NCBI RefSeq assembly: GCF_005280655.1
Contig: NZ_CP040058.1
Coordinates: 3,279,001 to 3,343,000 of the forward strand
DNA length: 64,000 bases
Origin: Anaerostipes rhamnosivorans
GTDB lineage: Bacteria > Bacillota > Clostridia > Lachnospirales > Lachnospiraceae
Direction: 5' to 3'
Of this stretch, positions 41,679 to 52,139 are shown piece after piece. Each line of letters opens with the position of its first letter. The stretch's first letter is position 1. The notes below the pieces were generated by a model that was given only the letters and a program-made list of their open reading frames with translations, made no database searches and was not told where the DNA came from. Both the position numbers and the translations under genes were made by a program.

Positions 41679-42449
41679 TTACACAATGATTTCTGTTCCA
41701 AACTCTTTAAGAGCTGCCCTCACCTGCTCTGAGGGCTCTGTTTCACAGATGACACCATCGATCTGAGTAAAATCCGCAAATACATAGTTAGCCTGGAAAT
41801 CAAACTTCTTTGTCTCCATCATCAGGTAGCTTCTGCGGCTTTTGCTAATGGCACTTTGCTTCATGGCCCCGTCCTCCGGAACGTAGGTTGTGATGGCGTT
41901 TTCCATGACATCCGCTCCCACAACTCCCATAAAACAAAGATCGAACCTGAAGTTTTCCATCATAGAAAGTGTCAGGTTCCCTAGAAATCCTATCTGGGAG
42001 CGGTTGAATTCCCCTCCCAAAAGGATAAAACCAGTACTGCCGCCCGCCGCAAACACATTGGCGATATCCAGCATACAACTCACTACTGTGACCTGCCGTT
42101 TTGTTCTGATGATCTCCCTTGCCAGCTCCAGATTCGTCGTAGAGGTGTCCAGAAACACTACATCCCCGTCCTTTATGAGCTTTACCGCCTTTTTTGCGAT
42201 CCTTTGTTTCTCTTTGAGATTTTTTTCTTTTCTGGAAGAAACCGCATTGGTGTGCCCCGGATGCTGGCTTTCCGCCAAAACGGCACCCCCATAAGCGCGT
42301 TTTAAAAGATGGCGGCCTTCCATGCTGGCCAGATCTTTTCGGATACAGTCTTCCGTCACTTTAAACATCTGGCTCAGTTCTTTCACTTTTACTTTTTGAT
42401 TTTCATGCAAAAGCTCTAGAATCTTTTGCTGTCTTTCTTCTACAAACAT
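41679..42449 (-). CDS. DeoR-family transcriptional regulator
   Basis: A 256-residue repressor-type protein. The N-terminal winged helix QQKILELLHENQKVKVKELSQ (HTH about 5-55) is followed by the DeoRC sugar-phosphate-binding domain with DVVFLDTSTTNLELAREI near 95 and LGGEFNRSQIGFLG near 145. Effector likely a phosphorylated sugar. It sits downstream of two RpiR-family genes next to the alpha-glucoside operon, but with a 53-nt gap its control target is not known. Confidence 0.9.
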   Translation of the reverse strand: MFVEERQQKILELLHENQKVKVKELSQMFKVTEDCIRKDLASMEGRHLLKRAYGGAVLAESQHPGHTNAVSSRKEKNLKEKQRIAKKAVKLIKDGDVVFLDTSTTNLELAREIIRTKRQVTVVSCMLDIANVFAAGGSTGFILLGGEFNRSQIGFLGNLTLSMMENFRFDLCFMGVVGADVMENAITTYVPEDGAMKQSAISKSRRSYLMMETKKFDFQANYVFADFTQIDGVICETEPSEQVRAALKEFGTEIIV

Positions 42450-42502
42450 GCTCTGTCTCCACCTGTTTTTTATTTTATTCTACCATATCCCGGCCCGGCA
42501 TA

Positions 42503-43264
42503 CTACCGGCCTTCGTTTTCCTGATACTCAAGACCCTTGAGCAGCAGAAATTCGTTGACGACAAAAAACTGGGCCGTCATATACACATCGGAATTATATC
42601 TGCCTTTCATAACCGGATGGGCGTAGAACTGCAGGCTGATATCGCTGAGCCGTGACAGCTCGTTATTGCCCACCTTTGTCACAGAAATGATTCTGACCCC
42701 CTTGGCCCTGAGCCTTCCGGCCAGTTCATTGACAAATGCATTTTCACCGGACAGGGAAAACAAAAAGAACACATCCCCTTCTCTCACGATCTCCAGTACC
42801 ATCTTGATCTCTTCCCTGCCCTCAATGAGATTGCACAGATAGTCCAGGAAAAGAAGATTCTTTTTTAATTCCCTGGCCGCATTCTTCTGGACCGCACCGC
42901 TGCCGTAAACGTAGATCTGTCCGGCCTCTGACAGCAGTTCCAGGACATCGGAGCAGTCCCTGTCCATCATCATGTCCAGCGTCTTAATATAATCCTGGTA
43001 AACACGTTCGATCTCCCTGGCATCAAAGGACTCCTGGTCCCTGCTGTCCCATTTTAAAAAGATCTTCAGCTCACCGAACCCTTCCATTCCTAATTTGTGG
43101 GTAAAGCGGGAAACCGTGGTGTGGGACACATGGCAATGCTTTGCAAGCTCCTGGATGGACATGGTCTGGCATTCCTCCTTATGGCGCAGGATATAGTTCC
43201 AGATACTCATATCATTCTCATTTAATTTGTCATAGTTTTCTTCGATCAGCGTCTCCAGTCTCAT
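42503..43264 (-). CDS. RpiR/MurR-family transcriptional regulator (second of pair)
   Basis: A 253-residue regulator with an N-terminal HTH_6 domain (NENDMSIWNYILRHKEECQ... HVSHTTVSRFTHKLGMEGF, about 15-70) and a C-terminal SIS domain (DVFFLFSLSGENAFVNELAGRL near 165) that binds sugar phosphates. Its start overlaps the end of the first RpiR gene by 35 nt, with GAGGAGAAGG just upstream. It is a clear paralogue of that gene. Probably controls the adjacent alpha-glucoside genes, alone or as a heteromer. Confidence 0.9.
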   Translation of the reverse strand: MRLETLIEENYDKLNENDMSIWNYILRHKEECQTMSIQELAKHCHVSHTTVSRFTHKLGMEGFGELKIFLKWDSRDQESFDAREIERVYQDYIKTLDMMMDRDCSDVLELLSEAGQIYVYGSGAVQKNAARELKKNLLFLDYLCNLIEGREEIKMVLEIVREGDVFFLFSLSGENAFVNELAGRLRAKGVRIISVTKVGNNELSRLSDISLQFYAHPVMKGRYNSDVYMTAQFFVVNEFLLLKGLEYQENEGR

Positions 43265-44027
43265 CCGCCTTCTCCTCTTTTTTGGTTTGATACTCCATAT
43301 ATTTTAAAAATAAGATCTCAATTAAAATGAAGTATGATGTCAGGGAATCGTATTCTATCTGGCTGAACGGCTGCGAAAACACTGTGTCAGTCACATAGAG
43401 TGCATAGTCGGCCATATGGGCCAGTGTGTTTTCCCTGAGCTTGGTAATGGACAAAACCGGCACACCCCGGATCTTTAAATTTCTTGTAAAATTGTTGATG
43501 AACTCATTTTCTCCGGAGACAGATATGATGATAAACAAGTCATCCTCGGTCACCAGGCTGAGAAGCTTTTCCGCCTCCTCGTATCCGCTCAGGTCGTAGA
43601 TCAGCCTCCCGCTCATCATGAACGTACGCTTTAATTCTTTCTTAATGGATGACTGGATCATGCCGATTCCGTACACATAAATATTCCTTGCACGGTCAAA
43701 TACCTTTAGGATCTCGGTGCAGTCTTTGTCCTTCATGCTGTCAATGACCTGCTGGTAGGAATGGCACACCATGTCCACATGGCCAATGTTCTCCTTGGCC
43801 TCCTGATTGTCAAGCTTTAAGAAAACTTTCAGTTCACCGTAGCCTTTTAAGGACAGCTTCTGGGCAAACCGCAAAACTGTAGTCCTGGAGACACTGCACT
43901 TAAAGGCCAGCTGGTCTATGGCGAGCTTCTCACACTCTTTTCTATGTGAGGATATGTAGTTCCATATGTACAGATCATTCTCGTTGAGCTGACTGTAGTG
44001 GCTGTTCACCAGTTCGTCTAATTTCAT
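43230..44027 (-). CDS. RpiR/MurR-family transcriptional regulator (first of pair)
   Basis: A 265-residue paralogue of the next gene: NENDLYIWNYISSHRKECEKLA in the HTH_6 domain, CSVSRTTVLRFAQKLSLKGYGELKVFLKLD, then a SIS domain with LFIIISVSGENEFINNFTRNL near 160. In Bacillus the RpiR-type GlvR activates maltose PTS genes, so a similar role for the GH4-PTS genes next door is plausible. Promoter at 44084-44112. Confidence 0.9.
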   Translation of the reverse strand: MKLDELVNSHYSQLNENDLYIWNYISSHRKECEKLAIDQLAFKCSVSRTTVLRFAQKLSLKGYGELKVFLKLDNQEAKENIGHVDMVCHSYQQVIDSMKDKDCTEILKVFDRARNIYVYGIGMIQSSIKKELKRTFMMSGRLIYDLSGYEEAEKLLSLVTEDDLFIIISVSGENEFINNFTRNLKIRGVPVLSITKLRENTLAHMADYALYVTDTVFSQPFSQIEYDSLTSYFILIEILFLKYMEYQTKKEEKADETGDADRRKL

Positions 44028-44083
44028 AAAGCCCCCTGCCCTTTATCATTTCCGCCGTCTTTCTGTTCCTGAATCTGATTCCA

Positions 44084-44112
44084 ATTTTACTCTATTTTTT
44101 CCATTTTGTCCA
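44084..44112 (-). promoter_or_regulatory. Promoter of the RpiR pair
   Basis: Minus strand TGGACA (44107-44112) and TAAAAT (44084-44089) are 17 nt apart. Confidence 0.65.
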
Positions 44113-44121
44113 CGGACATAA

Positions 44122-44155
44122 CTTAAGGCAGATACCAAACGATATCTGCCTTGCA
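44122..44155 (-). terminator. Terminator after the EIIA-Glc gene
   Basis: AAGGCAGATA/TATCTGCCTT hairpin, 10-bp stem, just after the EIIA stop codon; the following T-tract is weak. Confidence 0.6.
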
Positions 44156-44166
44156 TTTAAGTTTCT

Positions 44167-44652
44167 TTATTCATATTCGACCAGAGCGCTTGTTCCTGCT
44201 TCCACCTTCTGCTCTGTATAGAACTTGGAAAGCTTATGCCCGTTGGGCTCAACAAACACCAGCATGGAAACGTCCGGAATTCCTTCTTCCTTTAACATTT
44301 TTCGGTCCACTTTCACCAGCGGATCCCCCGCCTTTACCTTCTGTCCGGCCTCCACATAAGTGTCAAAGCCTTTGCCGTTCAGTTTTACTGTGTCCAGCCC
44401 GATGTGGATCAGAACCTGAACACCGTCTTCATTTTCCAGTCCTATGGCATGTTTTGTGTCCGTCACTGTAGTCACCGTTCCCGTGCAGGGAGCCACAAAG
44501 GTATCTTCCTCCGGCTCCACAGCGATGCCGTCGCCTAATACTCTGCCTGCGAACATGTCGTCATCTACCTCAGAAAGATCAATGCTCTTTCCTGTTACCA
44601 TGGAATAAAAGACTTTATCCCCTTTCTTTTTACCTTTCAAAAATCCGAACAT
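44167..44652 (-). CDS. PTS EIIA component, glucose family
   Basis: Cytoplasmic phosphoryl donor of 161 residues. The active His is in VQVLIHIGLDTVKLNG near 90; APCTGTVTTV and a conserved second His in this family (here position around 75, KHAIG) frame the site. It lacks IIB/IIC domains and probably supplies the separately encoded EIIBC. It lies 19 nt after the GH4 gene and is co-transcribed with it. Confidence 0.94.
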   Translation of the reverse strand: MFGFLKGKKKGDKVFYSMVTGKSIDLSEVDDDMFAGRVLGDGIAVEPEEDTFVAPCTGTVTTVTDTKHAIGLENEDGVQVLIHIGLDTVKLNGKGFDTYVEAGQKVKAGDPLVKVDRKMLKEEGIPDVSMLVFVEPNGHKLSKFYTEQKVEAGTSALVEYE

Positions 44653-44671
44653 CCCATACCTCCATTTATTT

Positions 44672-46123
<1,452 letters not shown>

Positions 46124-46136
46124 TCATGGAACAAAA

Positions 46137-46156
46137 CCTGTGAATTTTCCCAAGAG
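46137..46156. promoter_or_regulatory. Putative RpiR-type operator (GH4 side)
   Basis: CCTGTGAATTTTCCCAAGAG matches 18 of 20 positions with 48563-48582. Its centre is 89 bp from the centre of the -10, the same distance as at the EIIBC promoter. Upstream position suggests an activator site. The GAAATTTC-like core is near-palindromic, as in RpiR-family sites. Confidence 0.6.
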
Positions 46157-46216
46157 TTATTCTCCATTATCTCCAGTCAGCTCTGGAAAGGCCTCCTTCC
46201 GACAATGGAGAATAAC
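46156..46216 (+). repeat. Dispersed hairpin repeat, copy 3 (hairpin part)
   Basis: GTTATTCTCCATTAT (46156-46170) pairs with ACAATGGAGAATAAC (46202-46216), followed by TATCGTAGAG. It has the layout of the hairpin at 20393-20453 (followed by TTTCGTAAAG) with different but still pairing stem bases. Confidence 0.6.
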
Positions 46217-46256
46217 TATCGTAGAGAAAGTCTGGTAACCTCCATGGTCCTTCACG

Positions 46257-46293
46257 AAAAAAAGCCCTGCAGAATTGAATTCTTCTGCAGGAC
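46257..46293 (-). terminator. Terminator after the 162-residue membrane protein gene
   Basis: Minus strand GTCCTGCAGAA/TTCTGCAGGGC hairpin followed by seven T, just after the stop codon at 46300. Confidence 0.88.
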
Positions 46294-46299
46294 TTTCTA

Positions 46300-46788
46300 T
46301 CAATGCATTGCGATCCTAACTGTGGCAAATAGGCAGATACCTGCTAACGCCATGACCACTAGGCTTCCGGATACGGTTCCCAAAAATTTATTGTTCCATT
46401 CCTTCTTAAAGGCTTCTCTCAGTGTGATTCCATAAGTCTTTAACGTTTTGTACAGAAGGAATCCCAAAAGGAGAATATACCATACGTTCTGGAGCAGCAT
46501 CTGCGCTGCGATCAGCAGGGACAGGTTGACGGCCGCATAACCAGCGTCCAGGGCAAGCCGTTTCTGCATAAAGATCAAAAGGTATGCGATAAATGGGTTG
46601 ATCATTGATACCAGGAACATAACAGCCAATTTAGGATCTTCCCCTATGGCCATTGATATGGATCCTCCCGTCCTTGCCGCACCCATAGACAGATACGCAA
46701 GACAGACAAAAGGCGTCAGGCAAAGGAGCACCTTTGCTATATTATAATACCTGTCTAAACCGCTGGTTCTTACATTCATCATTCTCAT
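46300..46788 (-). CDS. Integral membrane protein linked to the alpha-glucoside PTS
   Basis: A 162-residue protein with about four transmembrane helices (near 18-36, 55-72, 88-108 and 135-157). I do not recognise a functional family. It follows the EIIBC gene by 22 nt in the same transcript and is closed by a terminator, so it may assist or regulate that transporter. Several in-frame ATG codons (46788, 46782, 46779) cluster behind AGCAGGG; the exact start is uncertain. Confidence 0.65.
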   Translation of the reverse strand: MRMMNVRTSGLDRYYNIAKVLLCLTPFVCLAYLSMGAARTGGSISMAIGEDPKLAVMFLVSMINPFIAYLLIFMQKRLALDAGYAAVNLSLLIAAQMLLQNVWYILLLGFLLYKTLKTYGITLREAFKKEWNNKFLGTVSGSLVVMALAGICLFATVRIAMH

Positions 46789-46810
46789 CCCTGCTTTCTA
46801 AATCTTTGTT

Positions 46811-48367
46811 TTACAGTAAACTTTCAAAATCATCCCGCACACTCGGTACCTTCAGGCCGATGATCACCTGGTATGACTTTCCGTTGACAGAACAGCCATG
46901 GGCTCCGATGGATTTGAAATATGGGTCATCTTTGCATAAAGTCTCATCCTTTACATTGACCCTGAGTCTTGTTGCACAGTTTGTCACATCCACAATGTTG
47001 TCCCTGCCTCCCAGACCTTCTAAGATCAAATTGGCAAACTGGACCTTTTGTTCCTCTTTGGAACCTTTCTTTTCACGGTACTCTTCTTTGGACGCAAATT
47101 TTATTTCGTCGTCATCTTCACGTCCCGGTGTCTTAAAGTCAAACTTCTGGATGAGGAACTTAAACACTACAAAATAAATTCCAGTAAATACAAGCCCAAT
47201 AACAAGTAAAAGTAAATATTGTTTCCAGTGATTTCCCATGAGTGGAATCCAGTTTAGGGATGCCATCTCTATAGCTCCGCCAGAGTGGATTCCTACGATA
47301 CCTGCCAGATACATGGTGGTTGACAAGGTCGCAGCCAGCAGTGCGTGAACAACGAACAATACTGGAGCCACAAACAGGAATGTAAACTCAATCGGCTCTG
47401 TAACACCACAGAAAATAGCAGTCAGGGTGATCGGAATCAATAAGCCTAAAATTTTCTTTTTCTTTTCTTTCTTTGCTGTTGAGTAGAAGGCCAGCGCAAT
47501 TCCCGGACATCCGAAAATCTTTGAAAAACCTGTAGATGTAAATCCAGCTACTGGCACGAGTGATTTTAAAGATGCAGTTGATGCTGCAATCTCTGGCAGT
47601 TTGGTTGCCCAGTATGAATAAAGACCTCCAGGCACGACCACATTATCATAATAGAACGGTGAGTATAAAATATGGTGCAGGCCAAATGGGATCAATGCCC
47701 TCTCAAGGAAAACGAATACCCAGATACCCAGAGCACCGGCTCCTTTGACAAATCCCTGGAATGCAAACATACCAAGCTGTATTTTGGGCCATAAGAATGC
47801 TGCAAGCACTGCTACCGGAACCATAACAAAAAATCCGACCATGAACACAAAAGTAGAACCGCTGAAAGTTCCCAGCCACTCAGGAAGTTCCGTGTCAAAG
47901 AAACGGTTATGTAAATAAATAACGATCCCCGCAATCGCAAGGGCGCCCATCATCCCCATATCCAGGGTTTTAATGTTTGCAATCATTGTAAGTCCGCTTG
48001 TGCCGCCAACTTCCTGTGCAAAATCAACACCGAAAACTCCTCCCCATTGAGAGAGAATGGTACTCAGGAAATAGTGGAAGGTAAGATAGAGTACCAGTGC
48101 CTCCATGCAGCACCGGGCATTTTGTTTCTTTGCCATTCCGATCGGCAGTCCGACCACAAACAACAGTGGTAGTTGGTTAAAGACGGTCCAGCCGCCCTGC
48201 AGGAGTACATTCCAGCACTTGTACCACATACTGGACGGAGCAGCAAGGCTTCCCATGATCGTCTCTGTGGTAAACAGAGTTCCGATCCCTATGACAATAC
48301 CTGCAAAGGCAAACAAGAGAACCGGAGTAAACATCGCCCCGCCGAATTTTTGAATTTTCTGCATCAT
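46811..48367 (-). CDS. PTS alpha-glucoside/maltose EIIBC
   Basis: Sugar permease with an N-terminal EIIC (about 1-425, ten hydrophobic segments; LIPFGLHHILYSPFY near 220 and GVTEPIEFTFLF near 320 are family marks) and a C-terminal EIIB whose active Cys is in VDVTNCATRLRVNV near 465. 518 residues, the size of MalX/GlvC proteins. It needs the EIIA-Glc encoded at 44167-44652. The sugar phosphate would be cleaved by the GH4 enzyme. Confidence 0.93.
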   Translation of the reverse strand: MMQKIQKFGGAMFTPVLLFAFAGIVIGIGTLFTTETIMGSLAAPSSMWYKCWNVLLQGGWTVFNQLPLLFVVGLPIGMAKKQNARCCMEALVLYLTFHYFLSTILSQWGGVFGVDFAQEVGGTSGLTMIANIKTLDMGMMGALAIAGIVIYLHNRFFDTELPEWLGTFSGSTFVFMVGFFVMVPVAVLAAFLWPKIQLGMFAFQGFVKGAGALGIWVFVFLERALIPFGLHHILYSPFYYDNVVVPGGLYSYWATKLPEIAASTASLKSLVPVAGFTSTGFSKIFGCPGIALAFYSTAKKEKKKKILGLLIPITLTAIFCGVTEPIEFTFLFVAPVLFVVHALLAATLSTTMYLAGIVGIHSGGAIEMASLNWIPLMGNHWKQYLLLLVIGLVFTGIYFVVFKFLIQKFDFKTPGREDDDEIKFASKEEYREKKGSKEEQKVQFANLILEGLGGRDNIVDVTNCATRLRVNVKDETLCKDDPYFKSIGAHGCSVNGKSYQVIIGLKVPSVRDDFESLL

Positions 48368-48480
48368 AATTTTTCATCCTTTCTTTGTCAACTGACCTCA
48401 AAGCCCGGCGCCAAGGTTTTGAGCACAACACATCAGCCGGAATCTGCTGTTTTTGCTGTGTTGTTATTTTCAACAAATTC

Positions 48481-48509
48481 ATCCTAACAGACCTTGAAAA
48501 TGTAATCAA
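48481..48509 (-). promoter_or_regulatory. EIIBC promoter
   Basis: Minus strand TTGATT (48504-48509) and TAGGAT (48481-48486), 17 nt apart. CTCCCTAAA lies at 48523-48531 and the 20-bp operator at 48563-48582, at the same offsets as for the GH4 promoter. Confidence 0.65.
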
Positions 48510-48562
48510 TATATACAAAGACTTTAGGGAGAGGGGTTATCAAACAAGGAAGCTGCACAATT

Positions 48563-48582
48563 CCTGTGAAATTTCCCAGGAG
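48563..48582. promoter_or_regulatory. Putative RpiR-type operator (EIIBC side)
   Basis: CCTGTGAAATTTCCCAGGAG, nearly identical to 46137-46156 and centred 89 bp from the -10 centre. Confidence 0.6.
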
Positions 48583-48629
48583 GTATATTTTTCCGTCTCT
48601 ATTTCGATATGATTTATTCTTGATTTCCG

Positions 48630-48658
48630 TTGTCAAGTTCAATATCTTGTGTTAAGAT
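48630..48658 (+). promoter_or_regulatory. nrdAB promoter with NrdR-like box
   Basis: TTGTCA (48630-48635) and TAAGAT (48653-48658), 17 nt apart. GTTCAATATCTTGTGT (48637-48652) fills the spacer and matches the NrdR box ACACWATATMTTGTGT at 13 of 16 positions. A weaker second box may lie at 48602-48617. NrdR binding there would block transcription. Confidence 0.6.
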
Positions 48659-48694
48659 AGCTTTATCATCCTACATATAGTTGAAAGGGAAACA

Positions 48695-50992
48695 ATGAAT
48701 ATGAAAAACAAGAAAACTTCCAAGGACCTTAACGGCACCTTCTATTTCACAAAAAAGATATCCGGAGCCTTTCGTTCACAAGAAATTTCTGTTATGGAAC
48801 TTCTTACATCCATACAAAAAGAGTTCCCACAGGAAGAATACAGCCTTAAACTTTTATATGAAAAATTCCAGAGCTTTCTAAAGCAAGGCACCAGGGATCA
48901 GGAAAAACTCCTGCTTCTTGTGAAGGCCGCGGCAGAGCTCACTTCCCAGGAAGCCCCCAAATGGGAGAACATTGCGGCACGGATCAAGATGCTTGAATTT
49001 GAACTTCAGGTTCAAATTCATTTGGAAGAGTATCACATTCACAGCTTCTATGAAAAGATCTTATTTTTAACGGAACAAAACTTATACGGAGAGTATATTT
49101 TAGGCCATTATTCTAAGGAAGATATCCAGTTGTTTTCTTCCTGGATCCGGCCCGAGAGAGATGACCTGTTTCAGTACTCAGGCCTGGAGCTTTTGCTTAA
49201 CCGGTACGTAATACGTGACCATCAGGGGAACCCTCTGGAGACACCCCAGGAAATGTTTATGGGAATTGCCATGCACCTGGCTATGAAGGAGACAAAGGAT
49301 CGATCCCATTGGGTGAAACGTTTTTATGACATGCTGAGTCTTTTACAAGTCACCATGGCCACACCGACCCTGTCAAATGCCAGAAAACCGTATCATCAGC
49401 TCTCTTCCTGCTTCATTGACACTGTGCCGGACAGCCTGGACGGCATCTACAAAAGCATCGACAGCTTTGCCAAAGTCAGCAAGTTCGGAGGCGGCATGGG
49501 GCTTTATTTCGGCAAGGTACGGGCCAGCGGAAGCTCTATCCGGGGCTTTCAGGGAGCCGCCGGAGGTGTGATCCGCTGGATCCGTCTGGCAAACGATACT
49601 GCTGTCGCGGTGGACCAGCTTGGAATGCGCCAGGGCGCCGTGGCCGTCTATCTTGATGTGTGGCACAGGGATCTTCCGGAATTCTTAAATCTCAGAACAA
49701 ACAACGGAGATGAGCGCATGAAGGCACATGACGTCTTCCCCGCAGTGTGTTATCCCGATTATTTCTGGGAACAGGCACGGGATAATATAGAAGGAGATTG
49801 GTATTTAATGTGTCCCCATGAGATCCTCACCGTAAAAGGATATTCTCTGGAAGATTGCTGGGGCAGTGAATGGACGGAAAAATATTTGGACTGTGTCCGG
49901 GATGAACGGATTAAAAAACGTGTAATTCCTATAAAAGAGATCGTCCGTATGATCATAAAAAGTGCCGCGGAAACCGGGACTCCGTTTACCTTCAACAGAG
50001 ACCATGTAAACCGCGCAAATCCCAACCAGCATAAAGGCATCATTTACTGCAGCAATCTATGTACCGAGATTGCCCAGAACATGAGTGCCTCAGAACAGAC
50101 GGAGCAGAAAATCCAGATCATTGACGGCGAGGAGGTCGTAGTGACTGTCACCAAGCCCGGTGACTTTGTGGTGTGTAATCTGGCGAGCCTTTCACTTGGC
50201 AACCTGCCTGTCACGGACTATGACAAGCTGGCATACGTGACTGAGAGCGCTGTCAGGGCCCTTGACAATGTCATTGACCTGAATTATTTTCCGGTTCCTT
50301 TTGCTGAGATCAACAGCAAAAGATACCGTCCCGTGGGACTGGGTGTCAGCGGATACCACCATATGCTGGCAAAACATAAAATCCAGTGGGAGAGCGAGGA
50401 CCATCTTACATTTGCGGAAAAGGTGTTCTCCGATATCCACTATGCCGCCCTGGAGGCCAGCAGCCGGATCGCGCAGGAAAAAGGAAGCTATCCGTACTAT
50501 CAGGGAAGTGACTGGCAGACAGGCGCTTATTTTTCAAAGAGAAATCTAGTAAACGGACGCTGGAAAGAGCTTCAAGACCGCATCCAGGAACACGGCCTGC
50601 GAAACGGTTATCTGCTTGCTGCAGCTCCTACCAGCAGCACAAGTATCATTGCGGGAACCACAGCAGGTCTGGATCCTGTCATGAATCGGTACTTTTTAGA
50701 GGAAAAAAAATACGGCCTTGTCCCAAGAGTGGCCCCTGAACTTTCCATGGATACCTTTTGGTATTATAAAAACGCCCATTATATCGACCAGACATGGACG
50801 GTGCGCGCGTGTGGAGTCCGCCAAAGACACATTGACCAGGCCCAGAGTATGAATCTATATATAACAAATGAATACACCTTCCGTAAGGTTCTGGACCTTT
50901 ACATTCTGGCCTGGGAACAGGGGGTAAAGACGATTTATTACATGCGCTCCAAAAGCCTGGAGGTGGAAGATTGTGAAGTTTGTTCTTCATGA
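48695..50992 (+). CDS. nrdA: Class I ribonucleoside-diphosphate reductase, alpha subunit
   Basis: Reduces ribonucleoside diphosphates to deoxy forms. The 765-residue protein has the first redox Cys in HQLSSCFIDTVPDSL near 238, GGGMGLYFGKVRASGS near 264, NLCTEIAQN near 455 for the radical-site Asn-x-Cys-x-Glu, and a C-terminal CEVCSS pair that re-reduces the active site. No clear N-terminal ATP cone is visible, so overall activity control may be absent. TTGAAAGGG precedes the ATG at 48695. It is followed by nrdB 21 nt downstream. Confidence 0.94.
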   Translation: MNMKNKKTSKDLNGTFYFTKKISGAFRSQEISVMELLTSIQKEFPQEEYSLKLLYEKFQSFLKQGTRDQEKLLLLVKAAAELTSQEAPKWENIAARIKMLEFELQVQIHLEEYHIHSFYEKILFLTEQNLYGEYILGHYSKEDIQLFSSWIRPERDDLFQYSGLELLLNRYVIRDHQGNPLETPQEMFMGIAMHLAMKETKDRSHWVKRFYDMLSLLQVTMATPTLSNARKPYHQLSSCFIDTVPDSLDGIYKSIDSFAKVSKFGGGMGLYFGKVRASGSSIRGFQGAAGGVIRWIRLANDTAVAVDQLGMRQGAVAVYLDVWHRDLPEFLNLRTNNGDERMKAHDVFPAVCYPDYFWEQARDNIEGDWYLMCPHEILTVKGYSLEDCWGSEWTEKYLDCVRDERIKKRVIPIKEIVRMIIKSAAETGTPFTFNRDHVNRANPNQHKGIIYCSNLCTEIAQNMSASEQTEQKIQIIDGEEVVVTVTKPGDFVVCNLASLSLGNLPVTDYDKLAYVTESAVRALDNVIDLNYFPVPFAEINSKRYRPVGLGVSGYHHMLAKHKIQWESEDHLTFAEKVFSDIHYAALEASSRIAQEKGSYPYYQGSDWQTGAYFSKRNLVNGRWKELQDRIQEHGLRNGYLLAAAPTSSTSIIAGTTAGLDPVMNRYFLEEKKYGLVPRVAPELSMDTFWYYKNAHYIDQTWTVRACGVRQRHIDQAQSMNLYITNEYTFRKVLDLYILAWEQGVKTIYYMRSKSLEVEDCEVCSS

Positions 50993-51013
50993 GCATAGAA
51001 AGAGAGAAAAGAA

Positions 51014-52057
51014 ATGGCAGAACTTATGAAAAGACCTTTGTTTAATCCCCAGGGGGACACCGACGTTTTAAAACGCCGGATGATCAACGGCAATACAACC
51101 AATCTGAATGATTTCAACCATATGAAGTATACATGGGTCAGCAGCTGGTACCGCCAGGCCATGAATAATTTCTGGATCCCTGAGGAAATCAACCTGGGAT
51201 CTGACATGAAGGATTATAAACAGCTTCCGGCACCGGAACGCCGTGCCTATGACAAAATCCTATCGTTCCTCATTTTTTTAGACAGTATCCAGACCGCCAA
51301 CCTTCCCAACGTCAGCGGATATATCACCGCCAATGAGGTAAACCTATGTTTATCTATCCAGACATTTCAGGAGGCCGTGCACAGCCAGAGTTACAGCTAT
51401 ATGCTGGATACAATCTGTGAACCTCAGGAGAGGGATCATGTCCTGTACCAATGGAAGGAGGATCCTTACCTGCTTGAGAGAAACCAGTTTATCGGAGATC
51501 TTTATAATGAATTTCAGGAATATAAAAATGCTGAGTCCTTTGTCAAGACATTGATCGCCAACTATATCCTGGAAGGAATTTATTTTTACAGCGGCTTTAT
51601 GTTTTTTTATAACCTGGGAAGGAACCACCGCATGCCTGGTTCAGTGCAGGAAATCCGGTATATCAACCGGGATGAGAACACCCATTTATGGCTGTTTAAA
51701 AATATCCTGCTGGAACTGAAAAAAGAAGAGCCCTCTTTATTTGACGACGGCCATATAAAGGTTTACCGCCAAATGATCAAAAAGGGCTGTGAGCAGGAAA
51801 TCCGCTGGGGTCACTATGTGATCGGCAATGACATTAAGGGGCTCTCAAAAGAAATGGTGACAGAATATATTCAGTATCTTGGAAACTTAAGGTGCCAGAA
51901 TCTCGGCTTTGCTCCTGTTTATCCAGGCAGGGAAAAAGAACCGGAATCTATGTCCTGGGTGAGCCAGTTTTCCAATGCCAACATGATTAAGACCGACTTT
52001 TTTGAGGCAAAGAGTACCGCATATGCAAAAAGCACCGCTTTGATCGATGACCTTTAA
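51014..52057 (+). CDS. nrdB: Class I ribonucleoside-diphosphate reductase, beta subunit
   Basis: Metal-cofactor subunit of 347 residues. Ligands are readable as Asp in FLDSIQTANL near 95, Glu and His in TFQEAVHSQSY near 125, Glu in the IANYILEGIYFY helix, and Glu/His in RDENTHLWLF near 222. The Tyr in HSQSYSYM aligns with the radical Tyr of E. coli NrdB. Ends shortly before a terminator. Class I enzymes need oxygen to form the radical, notable for an anaerobe. Confidence 0.94.
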   Translation: MAELMKRPLFNPQGDTDVLKRRMINGNTTNLNDFNHMKYTWVSSWYRQAMNNFWIPEEINLGSDMKDYKQLPAPERRAYDKILSFLIFLDSIQTANLPNVSGYITANEVNLCLSIQTFQEAVHSQSYSYMLDTICEPQERDHVLYQWKEDPYLLERNQFIGDLYNEFQEYKNAESFVKTLIANYILEGIYFYSGFMFFYNLGRNHRMPGSVQEIRYINRDENTHLWLFKNILLELKKEEPSLFDDGHIKVYRQMIKKGCEQEIRWGHYVIGNDIKGLSKEMVTEYIQYLGNLRCQNLGFAPVYPGREKEPESMSWVSQFSNANMIKTDFFEAKSTAYAKSTALIDDL

Positions 52058-52082
52058 TATGTTTAAGATCTTTGCAATCACA

Positions 52083-52134
52083 AAAATCCGGGGAAAGAAT
52101 CGTCTTTGATCTTTCTCCGGATTTCTGGCTTTTT
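52083..52134. terminator. Terminator between nrdB and the AraC gene
   Basis: AAATCCGGGGAAAG pairs with CTTTCTCCGGATTT (52084-52097 and 52111-52124), then CTGGCTTTTT. It lies between convergent genes. Confidence 0.8.
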
Positions 52135-52139
52135 ACTGC

